From Callaeas wilsoni (Eukaryota > Chordata > Aves > Passeriformes > Callaeidae), in the NCBI GenBank assembly GCA_013398955.1, contig VWPU01010357.1, forward strand, positions 186,001-250,000: DNA of 64,000 nt. Reading direction: 5' to 3'. Positions 24,116 through 38,740 of this stretch are shown here, one piece after another. Position 1 is the first letter of the stretch; every line of letters begins with the position of its first letter. The position numbers and the translations under genes were made by a program. Under the pieces are notes generated by a model. That model ran no database searches, was not told where the DNA came from, and worked only from the letters and a program-made list of their open reading frames with translations.

Positions 24116-27100
24116 CAGGTTATTATTTAACAGCATGACAAATGTTCCTGTGGAACACACAGTTTAGGGCTTACCTTCCTGGTCCATTGACATACAAGCC
24201 CACACATAACCTGGAAGAGTCCAAAACAATGTGAAAATTATATATATTTTTTGATGAGTTTTTGGCAGAGTTATGATCTCCTGAAGAGGCGGGGACTCTG
24301 ATATGCCGCTGACTTTTGTTTTGGTTAGCATTTAGTCTCACAAAATGATTAATTCCTATGCTGAAGAGCTTCATTCCCCGCTCAGCGAGCATGAAGTATG
24401 TGATTTGGAGCTTTGCTGCCTCCTTCCCTTGCCCTCCCCTACATACCACCATTCACTCCCTAACCTGGGTGAAAGTATCCCCTCCCTCCAAGTAGTAGAG
24501 AAGACGGGAGCTCCTTGTCCCCTCCTCTCTGTTGCACAGATACTTCAGGGACACCATTGGTTTGGTATCTCAGTGGTCTACAGCCCTCTGCCAGGAGCTA
24601 GGCAATTATTAAAGGCATTGAAGAGAGGGAAAGAAAAATCCTTACCAGTGCTCTTTAAGTGAAGGAGTTTTTAATGCTCCTGACTCCTTGAAATTAATCC
24701 GACAGGAAGGACTGTAAAAAGCCCAGACACATCTATCCTTGTGAAGTCTCAGAAAGCACAGCAGAACACTGTAGCCTTCACTGTCAAACAAGGTTTATTG
24801 AAACAGGACCACTTGTGTGAAGCAACACTCCTTCAAACTGATAATCCTGGTGAAGTGAAATATTCCCCTCCTGGGAAAAGACGGTCTGCATTAATAGCAG
24901 CAGCAAAATGAAGCCCAAAATCATTCCAGAAGGTACTTTACCTCCAGCATAATCTCTGCAACATTTCAGCCCTGATTCAGAAGTCTCTAGAGAAGTGTTC
25001 AGATATTCCCCTGGTTTGTGGGCCAAGGATGCAGCTTTCCATGCTGACACCTCCCCTTGACCGCTGTGAGCTCCTTTGCCTGCATCCCTTGCCCTGTCCT
25101 AGGTTACTTTGGTGCCCATGAGTGGCAGAAAGCTGCCCCAACACAGAAATGACAAAAGGTGACATTTTGTGCTGATTTAGTACTCTGGAAAGGGACATCT
25201 CTGTGGAGACAAAGGTGCAGATTCCAAGGATGTGGCAGAAAACAGCAAAACAAAGGGAAGAAATAATAGGTGAATAATTTTTTATAGTATGGGAAGCACA
25301 AGACCATGAAAATGTGGAGAAGTGAAGCTCAATAAATACACATAAATTTCTATTTATCACTTTTTTAAAATGTTCCTGGTCATCGTGTCAATACAATTAA
25401 TGCTTTCATTGGCTCCTCCTCGCTCCATTTAATAGAAGTTTTTATTTTCCTATATAAAACATTTTAGTATATACAGAGAATTATAAAAAAGATACATTTT
25501 TAGAATAAGCAGTCCTTTTCTTATTCTCCAAAGTAAACACAACTAAAATACTTTTCTCAAACCTTGCTAAGAAGCAGTTCTCTAGTCCTGGTACTAGCTG
25601 ATGTTTCTTGCTAGGTAACATTAGATTTTAGAACTGTATACTGGTAATATGTCAGAAGTAAAGACATTAACAGGCCACAGTACCCTTCAAATTAATTTTA
25701 TAAATATTTTTAATAGCACTGAGGACCACTTGGCTAACACAACATTTAATTATTTCAGGATGTCACTGGTATTACATTAGCTGACAAAGTAGGGAGCTTA
25801 AGTATTAAAAAATGTTGATCAGAAGCACTTTTACTTAGTATTATCTTTTTCATGTCCATCCCACACAGTCACTGCTCTTTAAAGGGTGAAAGATCCGCCA
25901 GAGCCTTTTAAAGCACAATATCTTGAGTTCCAGCAAATGTTAACTCCCACATTTTGAGCATTCTTAGGGGACTTAGCAGCTCAGGCAGCACGAAATCTAC
26001 CTTCTTTGCTTTCGTGAATGTATTTTCTTGAGCCTCTTTTCCCTGACCTTGCACAGGAGGAGTGGTGCCAGATGCCCCTCTAATTAGGTGATCTACACTC
26101 CTCTCCGAGTTGTGAGATCTTGCCAGGCAAAATAGAAATGCCAAGATAGTAGTCATGTCTTTGAGTGATGAAATTGAGAGGAGGAATCAAGATTTAAATT
26201 TCAGTTACAGTCAAGACACCTGTCATGGGGTTTAGCTTAATTTTAAAGACTCCAGATACTCAAAATTAAGATGGCAATGACATGGACTCAGTTATTTCTA
26301 CCCTTTGAGACAAGTAATTGACATCCACCCAAGTTCCCACTGAACACCATTTACATACAAGTATTCAATCAGCACAAACTCTAGACAAGAAGGCTCAAGC
26401 CATAGGTTTATGTCCTCTATAAATTCTGTGCAGGGAAGAAATATCACAGCCTTGCCCACAAGGGCACATCACTGCACTCAAACACATCCAGCAATGTGAA
26501 CACAAACACACATGTTATCCGTCTGGAATACTGTTGCCCAATTTCAGGTTTATGTTTTAACTCATTGTGGAAGCTGACAGAGACTCCTAAGAACCTGTTA
26601 AGACCGAGCACAAACAAATCACTTGAGAGGAAAATTATAGCCTATAAATTCCAGCTAGGGTTCAGACAAATAGCTAACATTCCAGAAAATCAAGTTTTAC
26701 TTTGAGAAATGATTGATTGTATTTGCTAATATTACATTTACAAAACATTATAGCATTTCAATCATTCACACTCATATAACAGCTACTGCAGATTATAAAA
26801 TTCATTTATGAATTCTAAGAATTGCGAGATGGTAAATAACATAAAAATTTATTTATAGCCACTCATTTAAATAAAAGCTATGTATCCACTTCAGTGGAAT
26901 GTCTAAACTGTTTTATTCATTTCTTATGAGTAATCAGGCTAGCAAAATTTCTTTTGTGACAGACTTGGCAGGAAAAAGTCACATCATGTGAATATCCATA
27001 TAGAAAAGTTACTACCTATAAAACTAATCAGTCTTTAATGTCCTCTGTGGACTTAAGAATCATCCTTCTAGGGAAGAGTGTTACCCTTCTGCAGATACCA

Positions 27101-29542
27101 TGGCATTTTCACAACATGAAAGTATAACAAAAGGTTCCTGAGAAGTTAATAAATGAAATGTATTCATAAACTTTTATTGAAGTGGTTTTTAATTACAACA
27201 CAGTTTTTTTTCTTTGGCTTCTTTTTAATTCTTCTTATGTAGGAGTGACTAGCTGAACACCTTTACACTTACCCAACGAATATACTGGCTTTTGCTTAGG
27301 AAATATGGAGTGGGAAGCTAAACCTGCAGGTGAGCAGTTGGCAGAACGGCTTTTATTTAAGCTCTTTCTGAATTAGGCTCTGAAGGGGTCATTTATCTGG
27401 TGTGAATCACAACTGTGCTCTAGTATCCTCCTGAATCAACATAACTTTCCACATTTCTGCTTTGCCAATATAAGAGTCATACTCAAAAGGTACAATAAAT
27501 CTGCATCCAATAGCTTTGTAATTACAGAAATAGAAATATTTCTCCAACACTGAAATAGTGTTATTGTTATCTTCACAGCTTTCTAGGTACATGAAAACTC
27601 TATTCAGTAGTAAAATTCAGTACCTTCTAGCCCAAGAGGAACAGAAAAATAAACTAAAGACTAACATATACGATCATTACCACTGAGACAAGTCTAAATT
27701 TAAGACGGTAAGCCTCTACAGTTAACTGGACTTGTCCAGGATACCAAGATATTCAAGGCTTCAATACAGGAAACTGAGTCAGTCAATCAAGATTCTTAGA
27801 GAAATCCATTGCAATAAAGGATGCTCAATAGGAGAGATTTCAGTGGCAGATGTTCAAGCAGCAGAATGTGAAGATACTCTTATCCCAAAGGTTTTAGTGA
27901 ACAACATTATGGAACAATATCATAATCAAAATTTGAGTTTAGAAGCACAAGAAAAAAGCTCATTTCTCAGTCTTTAAAAACAGGAGCATAATAAAACATA
28001 TGTCTGCCAAAAAGCCTAAGTAACAGAGGAGATATCTCCATTATAAGTTTCAGAAATGATCCATGAAAACTAAATGTTCAGTGAAATATTCTTTGGTCCA
28101 GGCTGTATGCTACTTTCTGAGGACAAAACATGACTCTGAAATCCTGTGACAGCTGAACATTATGAGTAAAGGATTTAATACATGAACTCCCATCCACTAC
28201 CACACCTTCCAAAAGGAGACTGCTGACCTTGTTTCACCACAATTACGTTTCATCACCAATGCCAGCCACGGCATATAGTAACCCTGGTAATAACACAAGG
28301 GCTTAGAATGATATAGTACCTTAAGTATATATTAGTACCAGAGACCCAATACATTTGTCTTAATAAATGAATCAAAGCATGCAAATAAAATTATTTTAAT
28401 GCATTTGTTTAAATATAACCTTTGGCCAAGATGCTGACAGTTGTCTAAAATAGTAAATGAGTTACCTAAACCCATGTTATAGAGTACCTCGAACTAGAAA
28501 TCTTTGGTTTTACCTACGTTCAAGTTCATTCAGCACTTAAAGTGCCCATCACTCCACACAATCTTGTCACCTTTTTGTGCCTAATTTCCATTATTACCTT
28601 TAGAAAAATAAGACTAAAGGTCAATTGTGAATATTATAAAATAAGAGATGTATAAACAACAAATATTGCATCATTGGATGCAGTTTACTGATTATTTTAA
28701 TTGCTGTATACTCCAGGTCCTCCCTGGATAAACTGAACAAAGAGGCCAAAATCTCTAAAATAATTTTATTAACTTAACATAGAAAGAATTGAACAGGATG
28801 GGTTTATAGATAAAATGATTTAAAAGATTGAAAAGCAGTAAAGTAATTTTAAGTCTGTTATACTAATTTAGTAAAGAAGAATTTGAATAAAGGAATAAGG
28901 TGCAGAAGAAAATTCTTTACAATAAAGTCAGAGTAACAAATTAGAATATTAAAATAATTTTAAAAACCACCTTCTTATGTATTAAGTAAGAAAACATCAT
29001 ATCCGCTCACCAGTACACTCTGGTCATAAGCAAATAAATATAATGTTCTGTCTTTTTAACTATACATCATTCTAGTGCCTACAAATCTACTCTAGAGCAA
29101 GCTTTGTCTCTTTTCTGTGAGCAGCTCAAACCTTCTGGATTCTGAGTACAGTTTGGGTTGTCATTTGGTACAAACTAAAACAGAATATGACTAAATATGT
29201 TTTCTGGAGCCTGGGATACTTGCGTATAAATTACGTTGCGATCAGCTTGGTATTTTTGATGGAAATGAGCTTGCGTCAGCATTTAACCTTTCCAGCCTTA
29301 AACATAACAGCGGGACTCATGAGAACAGAAACAAAAACTTTGCAAATGTTAAAGGAATAAAGCATCTGGCAGAGACTTTTAACATGCTTAGGAAGAACGT
29401 ATCCCAGTGGACATGACCATTTTGTTGCTGGGGAAAAAAAATTGCTAATTCTTCTTTTAAGACATTTCATAAGATTGTAAACACATGTACTGTTTTCATA
29501 GCAAAGAGCTAAGATCTGTTCAAATATACAGTTAAGTGTACA
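24116..29542. other. AT-rich non-coding stretch
   Basis: No exon, RNA gene or clear mobile element was found in 5.4 kb. The segment 24280-24660 is richer in G+C than its surroundings and lies just downstream of the L1-type relic, but it shows no further LINE motifs. The segment 29200-29420 keeps several CpGs and balanced composition and is a candidate conserved element. The remainder is typical AT-rich background. Confidence 0.5.
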
Positions 29543-29596
29543 ATTATAGAATCATTAAGGTTGGAAAAGGCCTCCAAAATCATTGAGTCCAACCTC
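29543..29596 (-). mobile_element. Very short CR1 3' tail, minus strand
   Basis: The stretch reads ATTATAGAATCATTAAGG, then TTGGAAAAGGCCTCCAAAAT and CATTGAGTCCAACCT, the antisense CR1 terminus seen more fully at 9110. Similarity stops after about 54 bp, so this is an extreme 5' truncation. Confidence 0.82.
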
Positions 29597-32500
29597 ATAT
29601 GGTCATATAAGTTGAAAAGAGTTCAAACCATGCCAATCCAGATTATTTACTCTGTATCCATAATGGACCACTTCCTCCAAGCAGAGATTTCCCCCTTCAC
29701 CTGAAAGCAGAAATCAAATTCCTTTCATCTGCTACTTCCTCCTCAAAACCCTAACTCATGGTCTGTGTGATCCACACCAATGGATGTGGAGAGAAGGTGG
29801 GAGGGATTCAATAGTGCACCCTTTTCAGACTCCACAGAACATGCCTTGAAGGGTCAAGATTTGCATATGGGTGCAATTTGCCCTTCTTCTCTTGGACCAG
29901 ATTTCTGGACAAGAGTATTTTCAACTCAAAAGGACACTTGAGGTAAAAAAAGCTTCTCACTTTTCCTGAAGTGCAAAGTACAAAATATGGGGTAACTGTG
30001 CAGTGGTCTAGAGAGAACTCAGTGTGAGAGATGGCTGATCTGTTAGCCATACTCTTTGTGTTCTGCTTTCCTAGGAAAAAGGAATACTGACAATCCAACA
30101 ATCACAAAAACATGAAGCTTGGTTTGTTTTTTTATTTTAAGATCTGGAAAACTACCATTATTATTACCGTGGTAACATTTGTCAAGGGTTTTAGTAACCA
30201 TGGCTTGATTTTTCTCACAGTGTTGCACACCATAAAAGAAAGGATCAGAATCATGCAAGTTGCTTTATGCTCATCAGTAGTGCTGCAACTACTGCTCTTG
30301 GTGGCATCTGTAGAGGAAGGTTGTAAGGCAAAATTAAGTGACAGTATAGTGGAGAAATACATAGTGGAGAAAAAGAAGACAGTTACAGGATAGTTATAAG
30401 AATGACAGGATACGCTTGTTATTGTTTTTGTTGTTAAGCTGTGATTTTAATTAATTATCATGAACAAGAAATATTAATATTAATTACTAACAGGTCAGTT
30501 GCTATATCATAGTCTTTATAAATCTTTCACTGAAATTGTGTCCCAGATAATTTTTCAAACACGATTTGAGAATTAAGTAGCATTTATGGAAATCTATTTG
30601 GAGAGTTTTTCAGTTAAGTCACTTTGGATTGGCTAAATACCTTTTCTATGCCAAAAGACAAGAAAACTTCACTTTATAACACTGGGCAGAACAGGTATTT
30701 GAAGGCTGTAGAGGAGTAAAGGCTCAGTAATCAGCACACAGTCAGGAGATTTGGGCTTCATTGCCTTTTAATTAGTGAGAGAACAGGTTTGTGAATAGAT
30801 ATTCCTGAGAAACAGGACAAATGGCAGCGACCTATGGAATGAACTCATTTGTGTATTGTTTAAATAATATGAACAACATCATTTACTTCAGGGTCTGTGT
30901 CAAACTATCACTATTCTTTCTCTATATACATGCAAACTATAGATACATATATATCTGGAGGGAAAAAAGGGAAAAAAATAGAAAGCAAATATATTTTGCA
31001 TCCATAATTCATCACAAAGTCTTAATTTGAGAACCATTTATGAATGTAAGTAGAGCAAACCATTGGACTGGGACTAGAATTGGCTAAAATATTTAAATGT
31101 ATTTTAAATATCATTTTGGGTGAAGAGAGTACTGGGAAACAAAACTGTTTGAAAGCTTCTTTTTCAAAGAGAAAAACAGGATTTTTCATAATATTTTAAT
31201 GAAAACTATTAGCAAAACTTGTATGGAAGCAGATGGTGACTTTTACCTTTCCTGACAATAACTATATTTGTGATTAAGCATGTAGAATTTACAGTTAATT
31301 TTCGGTTTTTCCGTATTTCAATATGAATAGAGAAGTTTCAGGAAGTTTTGTGCATCAGATGTTCTGAAGGAAGTAACTAATATAACCAAATTTATTATAA
31401 TTTACAAGTGTTTCAAGATAATCAAAAACTGAAATCAGTGGGCAAAAAAAATCACTATGATAAAATAGAAAGGTACAAAACCAAAAAGCTGTATTTCCTT
31501 TTTGAAAATTAAACATCTTTTTTATAGGTTTGGGACTATCACTGATGACAATTTCATTCTTAGTTCTGACAGAATTATCTTGCATGTTGTGAAAAAGTAA
31601 CTGGTTAATGTGAGTTGAAGAAGCAGTTTGTGATCATACTAAATGTTCTGCAAAGTTAAAATATTTAATTTATCCATCAAATCTTCAGTTCTGCTGGAAC
31701 ATTTGTGGAAAATAGTAATATTTGATGTCAGGTAAAATGCAACTAAACCTTTTTGTGTTTCAGAGCTCTGAAGCTCCAGAGAGCAAAGAGCTCAACTCAC
31801 TTTTGGAGAATGATATTTAAATGCTCAGCTGAAATTTCCCTGATGAACAAAGAAGAAGGTCGGTTCTGCACCAAGTCCCTGGTGATAACTCTTCTGAAAC
31901 TACTGGTGCTGACTCTTCTGACTGAAGAAAACCCGGCTCTCTCCCAGAGGCCAAATCTACCTGGAACCAGCACAGAGCGTTGGCACTTGGCACCTGGGCT
32001 GGTTGTGAGGTGTCAGAGCAGCACAGCACATGCTGATAGTGGCCATCTGCTACGTACATCGACATTCCCGCGAAGGTCGGTGTGGGGGACAGCCCTGCTT
32101 CCCAGCCCTGTGATTTAAATGACAGGACTAGACTCACCTTTGCTGTGTCTCCAGAGCATGAGCGGGTTTTATGCTGTGAAATTGGATGGCATTTCGGTTC
32201 AATTCCTCTTCTCTGGGTGTGGGGACATCTTGGTCTCTGCTGGAATGTTTGCATTAAACAAGAAAAACAGTATATTGAGTAATACATTGAGAACTGAAAT
32301 TCTGTATACTGTTAAACTCATCTGTAGTACTCTGAGAAATGAAAAGTTCCTAATACAAGCGACATATAATATGGTTTTTTTTTCCAATGAAGCAGAGTTA
32401 TTTTGATTTCTTCTAACTATTAGTTTTGTTTTCCATTCTGCTCCCTCCTGTATCTTTGTGATTAACAGCACTGGATGCTGTGATGAAGAATAATTTTTAG

Positions 32501-35500
32501 ATTTTATTTCTGTTTTATAATTTCCAACATTCTACCCTTCCTGTAAAAAATATTGATTGCTTGAATCTTTTTCTTGAAAAAAACAAAGGAGTCAAGGAAA
32601 ATACGTTTCCTTTTATTATTAAAAATTATTGCTTTTACTTCTTCCCACATTTTATGTTTAAATATGACCTATAAAGAAATAATAAAGAAATGAGGTAGAC
32701 TGAAGTCGCAAGCGCTGATATTTAACCCCATATTTAGCACAAACTCCCTGTATGAATTTATTCATAATTTTACTGATTTCCCATCAGTGAAAGAGGACCA
32801 GTATTGGGTATCTAGTCCTGGACTTCCAACATTCAATATCCATTCATGTGCAAAAGTGGACACACCAGATGTATGGAGCCAAGAATTCGTCGCTTGTCCA
32901 ATTTGTGTTTAAAGCAACTAATAGTGCTAATTGGAAAAGAAAGCCTCATTAACAATGCAAATGAAACCATTATATGGGCAAACCTGATCATTACATACCG
33001 CTTTTGCCTGGTGCCATACCCCTAGGTACCCTCCTGGCCACAAGGCCAACAGCATCGGCCCTCCTCCAGGGTGAGTGGAAGGGAGTTACATCAAACTGCC
33101 ATTGTTCCAAAGGCATGTCCAGAAGGATGCATTTGTTGTGTCAAGTCCCCACCTCCTCATTCTTGGGTTACTTTTCTTTATCTGCCCAGAAGTACAGCCA
33201 GGCATGTATGATTATGGAATAAGAAAAAAAAAATCCTCTAATAAGAAGCAGAAGACAAGCAGAGAAAATTAAGCATGTTTCTGTTAAATACAATAGCTGA
33301 ATGAACCATGCATCACCAAGAAACCTAAACGCCCTTGCGACCCTGGAATAGACCCACCCTGATGAGACAGAGGTGCATACTTATGTCTAAAGTTGAAAGC
33401 AAGTTTTCAGACTCTGACTTTGTATCTACTCCTTCAGCAGTTTAATTCTCCTGATTCTCTTAATAATGTTGAACATCTAGAGCTGGATTCAAATTTAGGG
33501 GAAACCATTAACAGGCTTCATATTCACAGGAGCAGAAGGAGAAAAAGAAAATATTTTAGTACTTTTGGAGGGCTTGTAAGTCACAGTCTCCAGAACAGAG
33601 GACCAAAGCATGTCTATACCTCAAAGAACAAAATCATGTCTTTTCTAATGAAGGACTTTTCTTGTGAGTTTTCTCCTTACAAAAATGACAGAAAACATAA
33701 CTTAGACTTTGCAAGACTTACAAAGTAATGACAGCCCCATGGCATATTATGAAATAGTCATCAGAAGTGTTCCCACAGTGTTAGCACTGGATTAAAATGA
33801 ATTTCTAAGAGATTCATCAATTTAACAAGTCAAATCAATTTAGCAGAACAACTGTTTTATGGCTTCCAGTATCCTTATAGGAACTTTCTACTTTAACTAA
33901 TTGCTGCGTCATTTGCTAAATGGAAAGAACTCATTCTTAGTATCTTTTCCATTATCAAAAATATTCATTAACAGTAATTTTCATAGCAAGTGAATTCCAA
34001 AAGTTCCATTTCTGAGAAATGAATTTTAAAATTCTTGTGACTATTTGCTACTGATACTCTTGGTGGCATCAATCTAGGAATAAATCTGGGAAAAAAAATA
34101 AAAGATACCATTGACTTACATTATCAATCTGAATAAGTAAGATAGAACATGGACTGAATTTTAAGTTCCATATACTTTTTAGTCTAGAAAATAAAATAAT
34201 CTAGTAGACTAAAGTTAATCTAGAAGTGATTCTAGAGCATATTGTTCAACTTTTGGTTATTAACTTATTCATCAACAAATAACTGTTTTCCCCTAAAGCA
34301 TGAATTGAGCTTTTATTTTCAACCACAGAACACTGTTATACCTTTATATTAGCAGAGATACTGATTATGAGCTAAAAACTTACTATTCCTAAGAAACTGA
34401 GAGGAAAAACATTTCATTCGGTCAAAAGTAAATCAAATTAGTGTGTTCTCACTGGCAGCTGTTACTCGTGGCTACCTAGGGAAGTATATGAGGAAAAGAC
34501 AATGGCAACACAGCCACCATATAGTCTCTTATCCCCTGAAAAACTACAGTACAAAGGGTATTCCTGAGCCAGTTGAAAGTACTTCTATTATTTTTAATGA
34601 CCCTCAACTGGGTTTTTCCCATTATGAAGTTGTTAGGTTGGTTTTGAACCTATATTGGCATTTAGCACTCAGCATTCTGAGCAAAAACTTCTACAGCTTA
34701 ATTGCTCATTACATGAAGAAGTACTTCCTTGTATTGCATATGTTCTCTCCTAGTTTCTTTGGTGAATCCTAGTCCTATCTCCTAAAGCAATGCAAAATAT
34801 TCACATAAATTAAGACTTATCGAGCCAAATTTCTCTCTAGTACTTTAGTGAAGGTGAATTATTTCTATTTTCTCAACTAGGAAATAGATAGAGAAGTGTC
34901 TGCCTTATCTAATAGAGGAAAAATTTGTAAATACTAAACAAAAGGAAGATCAACATGTCTCTGGACTTTCAAGTTCCCAAACACTTTTACCAGAAGTACC
35001 AAAAATTATAGGGATGCACATGGAATGAAAATAACAGTCATCGCCATTTGCTTATAACTCTGACAACAACTTCATACAAATTTCATACTATAATACTAGA
35101 CACAGCCTTGCTAGTTTGTTCTATATGCATCGGAGTCCACAGGGAGAGTCACAAACTTGTTTTGTTAAAAGCTATATACTAAATCATGACTTTAAAAACA
35201 ATGTTATATTGGAAAGATAACATGTCACAAAAATTAGGAGGAAAATGGTGACAAAAGCCCCACAGGAACTTGTGATTAATTTTTATTTTGCTGTAAAGAA
35301 GAGAAACACTTTTAAAATGAAATATTCAGGATAAAATTTCAAAATAAATGACAGTGCAAAGGAGACTACCATGGGCAGTTATAGGAAGGCACATTCAAGA
35401 TGCTCTAATGTTTTATTCTCCAAATATGATCACAGTTTTCATAGCAATTACTTTTTGAATAGTAATTTTGACACTCAATGGTTAAGCATATGTAATTTCT

Positions 35501-38249
35501 ACCTTCATTTGAATGTTCCTCATGAGCCACATGATATAAATTTTCTCAGTGCTTCTGCTGAAAATCATCTGTAGTCATTTCTCCATCTAGACCAATCTGA
35601 AGTAAATTTTCCCATTCCAACAGTTCCCTGATGTATTGGCTCTGTCCACTCTTCTTACAGTAACTCTCTGTCCTGAACACCAGGTATGTCTAACTCAGTT
35701 CCTTCTGTAAAAAGGCAGTGATGAAAATCAGGCACATCACAAAGTGAATTGCAAGACCTTGGCCAAAAATTTTGTCTGGTGAGTGAGGAACATATTTTAA
35801 TACTTTTTTCTCCAACAGTCTTTTTTATACTTTCCCCCCCACCCCCTTCTAATTCTAGCGCAACTATTTAAAGTACATTCAGTGTGATTTTGACTTAAAT
35901 GTAACCATTTTGAATTTGGGGAAAAATGTTCAAATTGACCCTTCTAAACTTTCATCTCAGCATGGTCTCCTGCTGAACACCACGTGTCTGAATTAATTTT
36001 CTTTCCATAATCTGAATAATTTCATTCTCTCCTAGCACAAGTTTTGGGTTTAATTTCTGTGTTGAAAATATATTTTGCAAAAGTTCTAAGGGACTGTAAA
36101 GAATCAATAAATAACAGAGCTGAAAGCTCAGGCTGAATTGAAAAAGAATCTAGATGTTTAAAGGAGGAGATTATAAGAGACAGAGAGGAGCCTAGGAAAA
36201 CAATTCCTGGTAAGGCCCTCTTGGTGCATATATAGAAGAAGCTGTGCCTGAGGAGTGGCTGTGTGTAAAAGTGTGAGATTTTAATCCACTGGTCAGTTTC
36301 TCACTCCAGACCCATTTTTGTGGTGCTGCTTCTCTGCTCCATCACCATGACAAAGCACTGACAATCAGCTTCAGTCACATTCACAGGAAAACCTGAGAGA
36401 AATCCAGAATTGCTGGAAATATGTTCACTACTTCTATCTCCATCGGCTTGACTATTGTTCCAATTCCATTAAAAACTGGCATTACAGAAAAAGAAAAACA
36501 AAGCACCTTAAAATCTTTCACAAAACAGTTAAACCCAAAATATTTGAAAGCCAAAGTTTCCTATGCAACTATACATAGATGGATGTAGGTGGAAAATTTT
36601 TTTCACTTCTTTCTAGATTTTCTAATCTATTTCAAAAACCATTTTAATAGAATCTCTCTTTCATTTTTTCCTCCATTTTTTAATTTTTGCTTTCAGAAAC
36701 TTGAAAATAAGCTAACACACATAAATAATGATTTTTCCTTTTTCATGTCCCTGAACACAGTTCTTTCAAACATATACTTTGGGTTTTTTTCTCATTATTA
36801 AAAAAAAAAAAAGTGTTTTAATTTTTCTTTCACTATAATTTCAAATTTTGCTAAACAGACTGCACACAATTGGATTGAGCTCAACAGATGTTTAAATTGG
36901 ACACATATGTCTGAAGTATTTAAGGTATTGCTCATTAAAGTTATACATATGCCTAAGAGATTTCATAGATCATGGTTTAGTGATAGTTTCTCTCACTCTC
37001 AATGAAGTCAGAAATAGCACTTAAGCACAAGGTCAACAGGCACTGCTAATATTTGCTGCCCTGTTTGCTTTTTCATCTTTTCCCCTTTTTTGGAATGAGC
37101 TGTTTTACAATGTCCCCTCACTCTCTCTGAGAGTTCATATATAATTACATATGCATAGAAATGATTACAAATCCATGCTACCCTTCTGCCTCATTAGTCA
37201 GAAATCTGAGGGGGAAATGCCACTACTAATATGGCTTAAAACTCACTTTGCTTGATTTTTGTCAAGTTTTAATCCTATTACTTCAAGTGATTATTAATTA
37301 ACATTGCGTGTAGCAATAACTCTTGCATAAATAATAAAATGCAGCTGTTTGTGACCCTCTGAAACACATCAACTCTCCTAAATTATGTTCTCAATTATTA
37401 TGTATGCTATTAACTTGATTTTTTCTTGTTAAATCACTCATCACAATTTATTTTATATTACCATCGTGCTGCCAATCATCTGAAAATTAGTTTTTTTCCG
37501 TAAAGAGAAGTTGTGGCCGTGTTTCCTTTCAATGTGGTTTATTGTTTACATACTAATTGTCCCTCCAGGCTGTTACTCTAATCAATATCTAAGACTGTAA
37601 ATGAATGTATGAAGAAAGCTTTCTCCCAACCAGCCTAAATTATGAACTATGTAATAAAGGCAAAAAATTATCATTAATAGTTGTCTTTATCATATCGGAC
37701 TGCAGTTGATGTGTGCAAAGTGAATTAACCACAAAAATTTCAGTCCTATCAGGTCTTCAGCATCATTAAAATCTATAACAATAAACTCCCTCACATGTAC
37801 ATGTGGCACCCTAAGAAAGTGTCCACCACTTCAGACCTGTTGTCATCTCAAACCAGTGTTGGTGTCTGGGCCAGCTCATAGCCCACACAGAGCAGTTAAC
37901 CGAAGAAAAATCATATCTCCTTGGGAACTGGAAGGAAAAATATGCAGAGTACTTGCCACTTTTTTTTTTTTTTGACCCTGTTTTCTCATGCAAATTCATC
38001 TTTTTTTTTTTTTAAATGCTAAAATGTTATCATAGCTAGTCTTGGCCTTGCAAGCATTTCCTTCACCTTTCTTTTCAGCCTACCACCATTTCAACTGTTG
38101 CATGCTCTCCCCACTTGCAAAATAAGATACAAACACCATCAAATCTCTTCATGAATGAAGTTGACAGTCCTTTTCAAAACTGGTAATGAAGACCTCTGTT
38201 TTGTGTCATCACATCACACAAAAGGTAGTAGTAAAATGCTGAAGAAATT
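29597..38249. other. Long AT-rich non-coding stretch
   Basis: This is the longest interval in the window, 8.7 kb, without a recognised mobile element. The segment 31750-32270 is locally richer in G+C and open for 121 codons on plus and 156 on minus, but neither translation resembles a known family. The segment 37090-37640 is AT-rich but not simple, with TAATTA-like, ATGCATA and AATCAATATC motifs and few tracts; it is a candidate conserved non-coding element. Two oligo-T runs close the interval at 37962-38013. Confidence 0.5.
37961..38013. repeat. Paired oligo-T tracts
   Basis: Two runs of 13 or more T lie about 25 bp apart. Poly-T on the plus strand could mark minus-strand poly(A) tails, but no retrocopy is recognisable next to them. 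Confidence 0.8.
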
Positions 38250-38740
38250 CCCATGCCTCCATGACACTTTCTACTAAACCAGATTGCTTAAGGGCCCCGT
38301 TCAACCTGGCCTTGAACGCTTCCAGGAATGGGGCATCCACAATTTTCCTGAGCAACCTGTTGCAATGCCTCACCCTAACAGTGAACAATTTCTTCCTAAT
38401 ATCTAACCTAAACCTGCCCTCTTCCAGTTTAAAGCCATTCCCCCTTGTCCTGTCACTACACACGCTTGCAAAAAGCCCCTCTCCAGCTCTGTTGTAGCCG
38501 CTTTAGGTACCGGAAGGTGCTGTAAGGTCTCCCCTGAGCCATCTCTTCTCCAAGCAGAACAACCCCAGCTCTCTCCACCTGTGTCCATAGCAGAGGTGTG
38601 CCAGCCTTCTGTTATTCTTGTGCAGGTGCACATCCTTCCTGTGTTGGGGGCCCCATAGCTGGACACTGTACTCCAGGTAGAGTCTCATGAGAGTGGAAGA
38701 GAGGGGCAGAATCACCTCCCTTGGCCTGCTGGATACATTT
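38250..38740 (-). mobile_element. CR1 LINE ORF2 C-terminal segment, minus strand, lacking its 3' tail
   Basis: Read on the minus strand, frame 38503-38715 gives LEYSVQLWGPQHRKD and RELGLFCLEKRWLRGDL. Frame 38209-38463 gives CSDRTRGNGFKLEEGRFRLD followed by KLFTVRVRHCNRL and FLEAFKARLNGAL. This is the conserved end of CR1 ORF2 downstream of the RT palm. A frameshift near 38480 separates the two frames. The similarity stops at about 38250 inside the CCATGGGCAGGGACA-equivalent region, so the last 40-60 bp of a normal CR1 end, including the octamer tail, are missing. LINE copies are usually truncated at the 5' end, so this loss probably came from a later deletion. Confidence 0.92.

Noticed and set aside
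31753..32287. Overlapping 121- and 156-codon frames on opposite strands as an exon
   Set aside because: Both strands are open because the patch is richer in G+C; neither peptide resembles a known protein and no consistent splice sites were seen.
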